Positions 48,201 to 59,160 of a DNA stretch of 64,000 nucleotides are shown piece after piece. Made by a program: the position numbers and the translations under genes. The notes under the pieces were generated by a model. That model was not told where the DNA came from. It made no database searches and saw only the letters and a list, made by a program, of their open reading frames with translations. The DNA comes from Gymnogyps californianus (Eukaryota > Chordata > Aves > Accipitriformes > Cathartidae): assembly GCF_018139145.2 (NCBI RefSeq), contig NC_059472.1, forward strand, positions 99,460,877 to 99,524,876. The letters run 5' to 3'. The number at the start of each line of letters is the position of its first letter. Within the stretch, counting starts at the first letter, position 1.

Positions 48201-51200
48201 TTGGGTGCATTAAGAAGTTTAAGATTCTGGTTACCAGCTCACTATTAACTCCTGATCTTTCCAAGTCGAGAACTTCACAGATACTTTTCAACATTGCATT
48301 TCTAAATCTAGAGAGAAAAAAAAAAAAGAAAAAAGATTCAGTATCACATCCTAAACAATCAGTCAACATTTGACTGCTAGAAGCTGCTGTTTTGTGTCTG
48401 CAACCTGACGATAGACATGAATATATACACTTAACTACGTTTCCAGTCTTATCGATAGTTAAGCAAAGAACCACCACCATATTACATAAAGCAAAATAAA
48501 ACAAAATTCCCAAATCCACATGTGTAAAGTAAGATATATAAAAAAAATTTATAAAATCTTAGTAAAAAAAAAAAAATCTTCTGCAGAATCTCTCCTAATC
48601 TACCACATTGGAAAGAATCAATCTTGGAAAATAAATCCAGTGGGTACAAGACTTGAACTCTAAGGGGGCAGGGAGTCTCCCTGTATTTTCTCTGGTTCCT
48701 TACCCCTTTACGGAAGTACCTCTGATGAAGACAGAAGGTTAAGAGAAACTCTGACATCCACCCCCTTTACTCCAAAAGGATCTTGAACCAATTGTCCCAC
48801 TTTATCATTTGTCCCAACGGTATTGAAAAAAGTGGAAAGAAAGAGTCAAATCCTGTGAGGGTATGACATCAGATTGCAAGCTTAATGAGATTTTAAAAAC
48901 AAAACAAACCCCTACTTATTCTACCTGTTACCTCCCTTCAAATGCTTATGCTTTCCTCTTCACTCATTTTCTACAATGCTGCCTGAAAAGTGGATTTCAT
49001 TGTCTGACCATTTTTCACAAGTTTAATAGTTATTTCTGGTAATCAAAGGAAACTTATTTTTCATTGTTTATTTAAAAAGTCAGTACAACTACTTCATGGT
49101 GGCCTACAACTTCTCTAAAGTAGCATTTAATTTCAGACTGTCCCTTTAAACTCACAGACTTTCAATGGGGCAGAACAACTTTGTTCCCCCATGTTTTAGG
49201 GCATGGGAACAGGAAATCTTAACTGGTTTGGCACATCTCCCTGCCTCAAAGTATAGTTCATCCACCATCCTTACAACGATGAAGTAAAATCTTTCAATCA
49301 TTTTTCTAGACAAGGTTATAAAAAAAATGTGCAATCTTAACATGTGGAGAGCCTTCCTGTTTAGCTTTTGGGGATACACTGAATACTTGTAAGGTATTCC
49401 TGCAGAATCAAAAGTCAGTCTCTTGCATTTTAAAAGCCAATAATACTACAGAGTTAAAACCACTTAACTTGCTAACAGATTTAAAAACTGCATGGCATTG
49501 AAGTTTTTGTTTCAGACTTACAAGAATTTAGGATTTTATGGTTCTACTGCTGCTTTAACTAAAATTCCTTATGACTTGTGTTACACATGGCATTTGTCCT
49601 TGTATTTTAACTTGGGCTAGAACTAATATATACAAAGAATAAATATCACCTCCCAAATCCTTTCATATTTTTAATGCTTTGAAGGTACATCTGCAGGTAA
49701 CAGCAAACATAATGTACTAAGTATTAAAATGCAGTTCAAGTGTGAAATAAACAAGTGCACACAAGTTTTGAGTCAGTAACTTCCATAGCAAGTAGTTTTG
49801 ACTTACAAAAGCCAAGAACTCTAATCCACACAGCAACCTCAACCCTCATTCTTTTTAGTTTATAACCTGAACAGTAAGATTCTGCAAAATAAATTTTGTC
49901 CTTTGTTCATCTTGTTCAATGCTGTTAAAACATGATGACATGCAAGTGTACAGTGCGGGCAGAAATCAACCACATAGTCAGAATAAATTAATAATCTAAT
50001 CAGCAGTGTTTCATACATAGCTATGAACAGCAGCAGGAGTTACCACAGCAATACAAGCACACAGGGCTCAGTACCTTGATATCAGAGTGACAATGCAACC
50101 AGTTTTCAGAATATTTGCTGAAGACTGAAGGGTAACAAAACTTAACTAGCAGTTCTTTCATATGGAAAATACAAAAAAAAAAAGCGCAAAAATACTTTAT
50201 TTTGTGACCTTTTGTGGATAAGGGGAAACATTATCCAATTAAACCTGTGGGAAACGGTCAAAACTCCCATTCCAAGACATAGAAAACTGCATATCTGAGG
50301 AAGGAAGATTTGCAAATTCTAAATCTGGAAGCCTTCCCACTATCAACAAACTGACGCTAAAAAAACCGATTTAGAATCAATGTGTAGAAGTTATTAGTTC
50401 TTTCATTTGTTACAACTAGCTGCACAAATATGCAAGGGCATTTTTAAACCCTTTCAGTCCAGTCAAAACCAAACTGCAGCAGCTTCTCCTGTTAATAGAT
50501 AAACAGCTTATGTTGGGAGACAGTAAAAAAGGAAAAAAAAAGAAGGAAAATAAAAGATTTGTTAGACCAGTTGCTACAGCATTTCTAGGAATAAGACTGT
50601 ATGTTTTAATATACAATAAAGCAGAAATGGCTTTGATTCTGAAGGAGGAAGGTTTTGAGGCATAGAAGGATGCAAGTTTGCACCATGAATAGAGCACAAT
50701 GTATTCACAACACTATGCTTGCCCTGGGGAAATAATGTTTTCCTCTCACTTGGCAGAAGAATCTGCTAGTTAAAATGCAATAGTTAAAGTCAGGACTATA
50801 GGAATTGTGAATAAAACGTTCACAATTTAACTCTTTTTAATACATTTCAAGTTGTCTTAAGAGACCAGTTAGTGTGATTAAAATGAGCTCAGAAACAGAT
50901 CAGAGTGCTCTAGGAAACAGCCACTCAGCTTAAAGTTTAAATTTAATCTGAAGTAAAATTTTGAAAATAAAAAGGAGTGTATAGCATGAGTCAAGCTATG
51001 TTAAGTAGCAATAGAGATCATTACTTTTTTAACATTTCTTCCTTCTTTTTGTATTGGTCACTTCCTTTTTCAAATGGGAACCCGCTGAACTGACCCACAT
51101 TCTTCTTTAGGGAAGCAACCTAGAACAGAACACACAGATTACTTTGCATTGCAAGGAGTTTAAAAGATTTCATCCAATTACATTTGTTAACTTTTCATAC

Positions 51201-54200
51201 AAGAAAAATCTATTCTAGCATTTAGGTTTCTGTTGACAAAAAGTTATACCCTTTAAGTTACAACCTACATGGATTATGCCTTTATTTATCTCAAGACATT
51301 CAAACTACAACAATTAAGTTCTTTTGACCTTGGTATTTTTAATTCCTTTTAATAACTTACTAGGTAAAATCACCTGCCATTTCAAGCTTGTTTAGAACGT
51401 ACTGCATGATTATTTACAGGTTTGCACAACTATGATATATAAAGCCTGTTGCATGCTTTGTACCACGTAATTTGTTATAGAACAGTGAATTTTATTTTTA
51501 CTGCATAATCTGCTAAAGCAGATTTGCTTTACTTGCTTTTCTAAAGTCTTACATAGGACCATGATTGTACTTTTGAACCTTTTCTTTAGCATGACCAATT
51601 CTTGCATTTACATACCACCCAATTTACAACTTCTACCATTATACCTGCAGTCTGAACAGGGTTGAAGTTTCATGGCAACAGGTCTTATAATGGGAAAATT
51701 GCTCCCATCGAGATTCCAAAAATATTAAGTTCTTTGTTTTCGCTCCATCTCCTTTTACCAAAAAAGAAGTTAAAAAACATCCCCGAACCTTTCATTCTTC
51801 TGAGATCTTTTTAACACTATCAAGAATGATTGGAACTCACTTTCAATAGTTCTACAAATTTTGTTCCTGGTGTTTCTCCATTAGTTTATAATTTTACCAA
51901 AGCTAAGCTCCTTTTCCAAAGAGAATTATCTTTGTCCAGCACCTAAAGAAAATTTGCAGATGGTATTGGTATGTTTTGTTAAAAATGTTAATTACGATCC
52001 AAAGCACATACAGAACGTGCATATAAGACAACATCTGAACTTCATCATATTAAACAGCATTCTGAGTTCCCTACAATTCTGATTAAATACAGTTTTGGAT
52101 GAAACCATACTGATATATTTCCAAGCAAATAAATATATTCTCGTATCTTTGGACTCAAACCACTGGGACGCTGCAGCAATCCAGCTGGACTTTCCAACAA
52201 GTCTATGTCCAAAAGACTAAATGTGGGAGAGCAGAGCAAAGGGGGGGTGGAATTGCAACCAAATAAGTGGTGTGGGAGGGAAGAGAGAGTGCTGTATTTC
52301 AGCAGAGGTTGTGTCTAATTAGTATGATTTAGGAGTGTTAAGTATCAATTTACAATTATATCATTTGCACATAATTATGAAACTGCGAATAGTTGAGTGT
52401 CTATTAGTTGATTAGATTATTTATTATTGATTACTAAATCAATTATTAATAAAACAGTGTCATTGAGTTGTTAGTTTCTTAGTAGTGTGTTGCATAATCA
52501 ATAAACAATACAGTCTCTTAAATCAGTTACGTCTCATATCTGCAATCTAAAGTGGGAAAGATGGACTCTGAGGTAATGGTATCCCAGTACCTCCACCCAA
52601 ATACGGTAGAAAAGTGTTACTGTTTTCATGAAGGGTAAATGGATGCAGTTTGACGACTTCCACAGTAAAGCCAGTTAAATCAGAAAGTTACATGGTTCTG
52701 TCATCGTACCTTTCTTATCAAACAATTAAATTCTACTGCAAGACAATCCAAAAGTTTGCAAAACTCTGTATGCACCGAGTCAGAAATTCTCTAGTCTGGT
52801 TTATTGCCACACTGAATAAGCAGCATAATTCACTAGGTTTTAATGGATATATACTGTTCTTTTTCTGAACACTTGAGGCAACAGATCTTTCTTTGCCATT
52901 TAAACAAGCATTGCATTTGCAGCAGTGGTCTGAGATATTACAGCTAGCATGCATCTGTACTAGTACTATTCAGTTCCTGGTTTCCGTGCTAGCTGTTCAA
53001 GTTTCCAAAATACACAGAGAGATTAAAAACAAATTCCTATAAATATGGTATGTGTATTGAAATAGTAAAATTTAATCTGCCTTAATTTCTCTAAATCCAT
53101 TTTACCTCTATTAGCAAGGAAAATGGGTCATATTTACTCTGAAATTTAAGGCACAATCACTGATACATAAAGGGCTCCAGGAAAGATTTGCTATTATATT
53201 TTCTTTAAGTTCCATCCTTAAATACAAAAGCGAGCATATCAGTTTTTAACTAATATTTTAATTGTCTTAGATAAATGTGACAAAAATCACTATTAAGATT
53301 TTACATATAATGTAGTTTTATTTTCTACTGCTTTGTGCAAACTAAAGGAGAAAATTACTAGGTAAGTAGCAATGGATTAAAACCAACTAACAGGTTTTAA
53401 ATATAAAAGAAATAGAAGTACTAAGAAAAAGCTACGTTAGACAAAATAACTACATGGAGTATTTTGACTATAATCCACACGTCAGCAGCTTTTAGCATGT
53501 GAATCAAATTATTTCCAAGTCGTCCTCATAAGGTAAACCACCCCTCCCCCCATTAAAAAAAAAAAAAAGATTTAAAAAAAATCTATATTCAAGCAGACTT
53601 ACAATTCAGTATACCTTTCCATAGGATTTTTATAGGGAGAGTAGTTTACAGGAGTTAGAAAAATTATGGGCTTACTTAACTGGTCCTGCAATATTAATTT
53701 TCTAAGTAGTTTGTAAATGACACTGAAGAAGTAGATCCACATGTGCAAATGTAAAAAACTATACTACAAACATTTTCACTATGCATGAGAACTAACAGAT
53801 ATACAAGATTGATTTTAAGTTCTTACAGTGCCTGGCCTGTTGTAGAGGAGTTTGTGCAGGTTCCTAAGTTCGTCTGTCTTCTTTTTACTCAGAAAGAATT
53901 GTATCCTTTCAATTTCACAGAGTTTTTGTCCTTTTCCTGAAACAGTTAAAATCAATTATGCTATTCATCACATTTATATTTATCTATGCATTTATAACTT
54001 TAGATATCTAATGTTTTTTAAAAAAGCAAATAAGTTATTTCAGAATAGCATCAGACATTATAATAGGTCAAACATTAAGCAGACCTTTTCCTATCAATTA
54101 GGCAATTGATCTTCCTTACTTGATACTACCTAGACCAGGGTACAAGGACTTGGCATTTCTTTTTATTCTAGCTGCTCTGCCTTTGTTGGTGGTGGTTAGG

Positions 54201-56438
54201 TACTGAAGATCCTATTCCAGGTAAGTTTAAACATTATATAACTTTTATGGTTTAAATTGATGCTACAGAATAAAAGAAGGTTTTCATATAATAGCCTTAC
54301 TATTTTAAAATGGATCAGGACTCTTAAGTTAGGTCTCATCTACAACAAATGAATAATTTGATCTTTTAAGAGGTTTCATTATCATTCCCAACACAATTCT
54401 TATGTGAGAGGACAAGCTTACCTGGTGTAATTGTAAAAGGTTCCTTTTGCAACGAAGACACTTGCATGGTCAGTCGGTCTACCTTCTTTTTCTCCCTTTT
54501 TCCTTCAACAATGAGACTCTTTTCTGCAAAAGACAGCTTCCTTAAACACAGTATTTTTCACTACATGAGCAGATTCAACTGTAGTGACAGGCAATACAAC
54601 ACTGAACCTTTGAAATGGCAAACCAAAAGTGGATAGTGATGTAACCAGGTACTGTGACACTTTCAAACCTTTGGCTAATAGGTCAATGGGATTCTATGGA
54701 GCTGTATACATATAACTGGAGGAGTCTCTAGTTCTTCACCACCATCCTGTATCCAACTTAACCTTGAAGACAAGACCGGGCATTTCCTAAAGGGAACTTC
54801 ACCCCACGATAGAGATTGCAGGGCTAAGCATTTTCAGAAACCCATCCTTCTCTCCCTTCACTGCCTTTCTGAGGTACAGAACTGACGTTGTTTGCATAGC
54901 CTCCTTCTGGGATGCCACAGCCCCTACACGCACAGCTCCACTTCAGTGCTCTCAGGGAGAATACTACCACCAGATAGGCAAAAGGAGAGTCCAGCATGCC
55001 TGCAGACACTTTCTCTTCCTGCTACTGGACTGGAGGACCCACACGTATCAGCAGGAGAGGCGGAAGCACAAGCACAGTGGGACTGTACTACACCTCACAG
55101 GGCTATGCAGTGTGGCACTCTGCAGGGCACAATACGAGTGTCACAAATACTACAAGAATACTATTCCCAGTAATTCTGGTACTGCTTAGTAATGAATACA
55201 TTTAGATTGTTTTAGGTATACATTGCACATCACTACTTTAATGATACCACATCAGGAGAAAAACCCAAAGCTTCACCTAAACATTTCATACTAAAATACT
55301 CGTCCTCAAATCAAACTATCCTTAGCGCTAAACAGATGGGCTACCCTGGCTTTAACATCTGAAAGCAGCTTCAAAATCTGTATGAACATAATCAAAACTG
55401 GATATGTATCTGCTGAAAACAGAGCAAAACATACTTGTGTGTACACAAGAAACAGTTGTTTCTAAAAGTCTAATTGTAATTACTCTATTGCTTCCCAAAC
55501 AGTATAATCTCTTCTTTCTACTACCTTTCCTAAAGACAAACTTCAGCTCTTTTAAGAATCCAAGACCATCAGTGACTTGGTTTTCACTGTGCCATACTGC
55601 ACCTCTACTTCCATGGATGCTTTCATTTGCAAAACAGGTGCCTAGAGATTTCACAATGGAAATTAACATTTTTGCATAGTAGTTCCTTCATCACATCTTG
55701 TATTCCTTGACTACCCTCTTCAATTACATGCCACAACACAAAACCTGCCTTGCTTGCTCATCCTATGATATCACCACAGTTTTTATTGACAAAATTAGTC
55801 AAATGGAATATCCCCCCTCCAATATAATTAAATTTTGGTACCCAGTAAATTAATTCACAGTAGTTAAGCAAAGACATCTGTATTGTTTCCAAAGCAACTG
55901 CACAGTTTTTTCAAGTTTCTCTCTTTTGTGAACATGGATCCCTTCAGAGTGTTACTGGCAAAAAAGAATTCTTTTTTGGATATGCATTTTTATACAAATA
56001 ATTTGATAAAGGACGCTACCTCTTATAATCATCTAGAAGTTTATACAACAACAACAAAAAACCCCCTAGTGTAGGAATCCAGGATGCTGGCAATTCCTTC
56101 AATCTTTCCTGAGGAACATCAGCATTGCTGTTTCTAGTGTTGCCTGTTGTAGTCTACTGGGAAGCAATTTATGACCCATGAGATAGATGTACCATGGGAT
56201 CTCCTGAACAATAATTGTACAATTAGCTGAGATCGCAGGAGACTGCATTCAGTAAGCTTGGCATTTTTTAAAGGACAACTTATTCAGTGGAAAAACAAGC
56301 ACCCTTTTCTTCCTCCTCCTCTTCTTCCTCTTCTTCATCTTCATCACTTTCCTCAGCTTTGTTTTCAGTTTCAGGTTGTTTCTCATCTGCTTTTTCAGAC
56401 GACATTGTATCTTCTTTTGATGAAACAACAGAAGACAT
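39197..56438 (-). CDS. DEK: DEK chromatin protein, complete, 10 coding exons
   Basis: DEK is an abundant nuclear protein that binds structured and supercoiled DNA, acts as a histone chaperone and is linked to splicing. Coding exons on the minus strand, 5' to 3': 56303-56438, 54422-54523, 53827-53936, 51025-51119, 48187-48307, 46917-47099, 43920-44052, 41496-41644, 40119-40187, 39197-39208. They sum to 1110 bases: 369 codons plus TGA (human 375). In order: acidic N-terminal tract (about 30-46), SAP-like DNA-binding box (about 149-187, with FRNAMLKSICEVLDLERSG), basic and acidic Ser/Glu/Lys-rich middle (189-300) with many likely CK2 sites (SDESSSEEDE), and the C-terminal DEK_C DNA-binding domain (about 312-369). 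All phases agree. The start chosen is the first ATG of its exon; a second in-frame ATG lies 11 codons on (56405-56403). Confidence 0.98.
40119..40187 (-). CDS. DEK: DEK coding exon 9: C-terminal domain
   Basis: Acceptor tttttttttag, donor GTAAAG. 23 codons, residues 344-366, VYENYPSYDLSDRKDFIKET and VKE. Confidence 0.96.
41496..41644 (-). CDS. DEK: DEK coding exon 8: start of C-terminal domain
   Basis: Acceptor tcctatttag, donor GTAAGC. Residues 295-343, SESEDSSDDEPLIKKLKKPP then ELKETVKNLL and EEVTMKQICKE of the DEK_C domain. Confidence 0.97.
42693..43400 (-). mobile_element. CR1 LINE fragment, copy B, in a DEK intron
   Basis: Bases 42725-43400 match 34863-35538 without gaps at a constant offset of 7862, with about four differences by eye. 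To the left it continues into CATAGAGTGCCAGAGAATTT, a decayed form of the CR1 3' tail, so the 3' end is kept here. On the right it stops at 43400, where copy A carries on. Orientation is the same as DEK. Confidence 0.88.
43920..44052 (-). CDS. DEK: DEK coding exon 7: Lys-rich linker
   Basis: Acceptor ctttatag, donor GTAAAT. Residues 250-293, PPRKASKREKSKK and VKKADSSTTKKNQNSS, matching human order. Confidence 0.95.
46917..47099 (-). CDS. DEK: DEK coding exon 6: basic then acidic linker
   Basis: Acceptor tatctcag, donor GTAATG. Residues 189-249: Lys-rich PLPKSKKTPSKGGKKE with nuclear localisation character, then acidic Ser-rich SDESSSEEDE of likely CK2 phosphorylation. Confidence 0.97.
48187..48307 (-). 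CDS. DEK: DEK coding exon 5: SAP box
   Basis: Acceptor tttctctctag, donor GTGAGA. Residues 149-188, the SAP-like helix-extended-helix (SICEVLDLERSGVNSELVTR). Confidence 0.97.
51025..51119 (-). CDS. DEK: DEK coding exon 4
   Basis: Acceptor gttctag, donor GTAATG after a run of A. Residues 117-147, with NVGQFSGFPFEKGS, the conserved N-terminal part of the DNA-binding core. Confidence 0.95.
53827..53936 (-). CDS. DEK: DEK coding exon 3
   Basis: Acceptor ctgtttcag, donor GTAAGA. Residues 81-116, with KGQKLCEIERIQFFLSKKKT and LLYNRPGT. Confidence 0.97.
54422..54523 (-). CDS. DEK: DEK coding exon 2
   Basis: Acceptor ttttgcag, donor GTAAGC. Residues 47-79, KSLIVEGKREKKKVDRLTMQ and VSSLQKEPFTI as in human. 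Confidence 0.96.
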
Positions 56439-56449
56439 GGTGTATGGTT
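56303..56449 (-). CDS. DEK: DEK coding exon 1 (start codon, acidic tract)
   Basis: Acceptor ctttttacag, ATG at 56438-56436, coding residues 1-45 plus one base. The end of the exon is a GAA/GAG run giving an unbroken Asp/Glu tract. The donor AAGG|GTGCTT is far from consensus at +3 to +6, but its phase fits the next exon exactly. Confidence 0.93.
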
Positions 56450-58376
56450 CTGTAAAAAGCAGTCAGGGAAACCATCATCAATATAGCATTATACATGAAA
56501 AATACAGGAATTTTGCTTTTAAAAAAAATCTTCTTGTACAGTAGAAGTAATGCCATAGTGCTTGTATTGTGATTGTTCACATTCTTTAAGACACCAAAGT
56601 ATTCTGCATACACACAATACATAAAATTTTTCAGGAGGAGTTGTCATCCATTCTGCAACTAGCCTGGTTAAGAACAGTTTAAAAGGTTATAAATTCTTTC
56701 CACACACAACTCTTCAAGCTTGCTTTGTGAAGCACTCGGAAACACGCACTCAAAGCAGCTGATGCTGTTATCTATTAAGAACTGTAATGTTTTAAGATAT
56801 CACAATTTTAGTTCACCGTATTATAAACTGAATAGTTATGCCTGATTGCGGTTAGCTATGCATACAAGTTTCCTAATAAGTTAAACAAGCTACATATTTA
56901 GATGGGAAATGGGAACAGAAAAATAAAAAATAAAAGTTATGAGCAATTTGGAAAAAAATAATGCTGCTTTCAGAATTCAAATAGCTGCGACATCTTAGGG
57001 CTTGAAAATGCTTTTTGGTTTTAATCTGCAGTTCTACAACAAAAAAGAACAAATGCTTCATACTTAGCCTATTTAAAAGGAGTCTTTTCTTAGCATTTGA
57101 AGTGGCTTAAACGTTAACTTTAAAATTAAAACAACTCACTTTGGCAAATACTATTTCCCTACTGACAGAGAATGTCTATCTAACAAAAGGAAGACAACCA
57201 TATCTGTTCATTTTAGAAAAATTCTAGCTTTCAAAATCTTTCACTGTTTACAGATCTGGAACAAATTACAGCATCAGTTGTCTAAGCCCTTGTGGAAAAA
57301 ATATCACATGATTAACCATTTTCTTTTTCCGATATTAAAGCCAATATTATCTGCAAGAGGTCAGACTCAATAAACAACAACGCAATCAACTGCTTATATG
57401 TAATATTAGCAGGTGCCAGAGCACAGCAACACTCCAAATGACAAAAAACATGAGTTATATTACCAGTAGTAAAGGGAAAAAGAAAGTTTACTACTCTTTG
57501 CTAAATCACTGGGGAAAAAAAATAAAAATCTCTTTCAGGGTATTACTACCAGTATTTAATCTGCCATGGAAAAGTAATCTGACTTTTTCACGATATTACT
57601 CTCTGAATTTTACTTGTCCGCACAAGTGAAAAAGCAAGTGAAGTACTACAAGTTGTCTTTCCTTCCCCTTTCAATGGGAGCAGAAGGGGAACAGGAAAGT
57701 TAAGAGACTTTGTAGCTTTTCAGCAACGAGGTGCGTGAGGACGACTTCCTTAGGGAAAAAGGGTACTTGGGATCCATCTTTAGGAAGACTTAAGTCGGGG
57801 GTATTTTCGGCCGGGAGAGGGTATCTCGGAAGCCGCCTCGAGAAGGACACTCGTGCATAACAGCACCTCCCACCCTCGTCCAGGACTTTTCAGACACGGA
57901 CTCGCCACCTGTCCCCTTCCCGACTTGCGAGCCGGAGGCCGGGGAAAGCGACGACGATGGGTAGCGCCCGGAGGAGCCGGCGGCCAAGGAGAAGGGCAGC
58001 GGGGGCAGCGGCGAGAGCCATCCCCCTCCCCGAACTAGCAGGCAGCGAGATCGTTCCGCCCCGCTCCCGCCGCCGGGCCACAGGGCAGGACCGAGCGCCC
58101 AGGAAACACTTCAGGCGGAAAACACAGCCCGCCGCCCCGCGGAGGCCTAGGAGGGAGGCGTCCCTCGCGGCGCCGGTGGGTCGGCGACAAGCGTTCCCGG
58201 CACACGGCGTCCCCTCGGCGGCGCAGCGGCCCCGTTTCATTTCCCCTCGTCACTCCCCTCCCCGCCTCACTGGGCCGCCCCGCCCGGCCCGGCCCGGCCC
58301 GCCCGCGGCGAGGTGGAAAGGGGAGAGGCGGGAGCGCGCTCTCGGGCGCCGTTATGGCCATGGCGGCAGGACCCAC
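56450..58376 (-). other. DEK: DEK intron 1 (5' UTR intron)
   Basis: AT-rich up to about 57.7 kb, then passing into the CpG island. No exon seen. Confidence 0.65.
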
Positions 58377-58656
58377 CTCAGCTCGAGCCCCGGCTTCTGG
58401 CTCCTTCCTCGGGCGCGGCTGCGGCAGCAGCTGGAGGCGACAGTTACCGGAGGAGGGAGAGGGCGGGGGAGGGGGCGGGGCCGGGCGCCCTGGCGCACAG
58501 CGACACACACACACCCCCACGAGGCACGCGCTCCGCGTCCCGCGGCCGGTCGGTCGGTCGGTCACACTCACTCACTCTCTCTCTCTCCCCCGGAATCAAC
58601 AAGGTTTTCAAAATGGCGGGTTCTCGGACGGGGAGAAGGAAGCGGGAAGGCGGCGG

Positions 58657-58661
58657 CCAAT
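58657..58661 (+). promoter_or_regulatory. CCAAT box
   Basis: GGCCAATCAGCG, a good NF-Y site, within about 100 bases upstream of the likely DEK start region (reversed relative to DEK). Confidence 0.6.
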
Positions 58662-58714
58662 CAGCGCCCGCAGCCCGGCCGGCGCGGGGAGGCGGCCGCA
58701 GGGGAGGGGAGGGT

Positions 58715-58734
58715 GCGCGCGCGCGCGCGCGCGC
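58715..58734. repeat. (GC)10 alternating tract
   Basis: Twenty bases of strict GC alternation, flanked by T and A, in the DEK promoter. It can form Z-DNA. Confidence 0.95.
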
Positions 58735-58799
58735 AGGGAGGGCTGTTGTGGCGGGGGGGGTGCGCGTAACGTGCGCCCGCTGGCCGGTGCCGTCTGCGG

Positions 58800-58807
58800 T
58801 GACGTCA
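58800..58807. promoter_or_regulatory. Palindromic CRE, TGACGTCA
   Basis: A complete CREB/ATF site inside the DEK CpG island, upstream of the likely start. Confidence 0.6.
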
Positions 58808-59160
58808 GGCCGCGCGCGGCGGGGGGAGGTAGGGCGCGCCTCTGTGAGGGCCGTTGCCTCCGCTGAGGTGGGGAGGGGAGGGGAGCGGAGCGGAGCGGAG
58901 CAGGGCACGGGGGTGTATGAGGGGCCGCCGCTCCCGTTCTCGCCGCCACCGGCGCTTTGTCGGCTCGTGGCTCTCGGCGGGTACTGGTTCAAAGCGCCCT
59001 TTCCCTCCCGTGCACCCTTGCGGTCCTGTCCCCTTCGTCCCCGTGCGGGCGGGAAGGGCTTGGCGGTCCCGCTTTACTGTAACGGGCGCGTCTCCCTCCG
59101 GCTGCGGGTGCTGGAGAAGCGTAGGGTGGCGACCGCGGTGCTGACAGGCTGAGGGGTTGT

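Larger units (their letters stand above)
44053..56302 (-). other. DEK: DEK introns between coding exons 1 and 7
   Basis: Introns 44053-46916, 47100-48186, 48308-51024, 51120-53826, 53937-54421 and 54524-56302. T/G-rich low complexity sits at about 45628-45690, and poly-A at 53556-53580. A 119-codon frame at 45032-45391 looks like chance. No RNA gene or repeat family was recognised. Confidence 0.68.
57780..59160. promoter_or_regulatory. DEK: CpG-island promoter of DEK
   Basis: A GC- and CpG-dense block upstream of the DEK start codon exon. On the minus strand GAG|GTGGGT at 58377/58376 is a good donor for an untranslated exon 1. Just upstream (rightward) lie an ATGGCGG element of YY1/E2F type (58614-58620), a CCAAT box (58657-58661), an alternating GC tract (58715-58734) and a full CRE TGACGTCA (58800-58807). 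Start sites are not fixed by sequence. Confidence 0.8.

Noticed and set aside
57957..59152. Open frames of up to 279 codons in the DEK CpG island
   Set aside because: Same reason: several overlapping frames on both strands with biased composition and no family motif.
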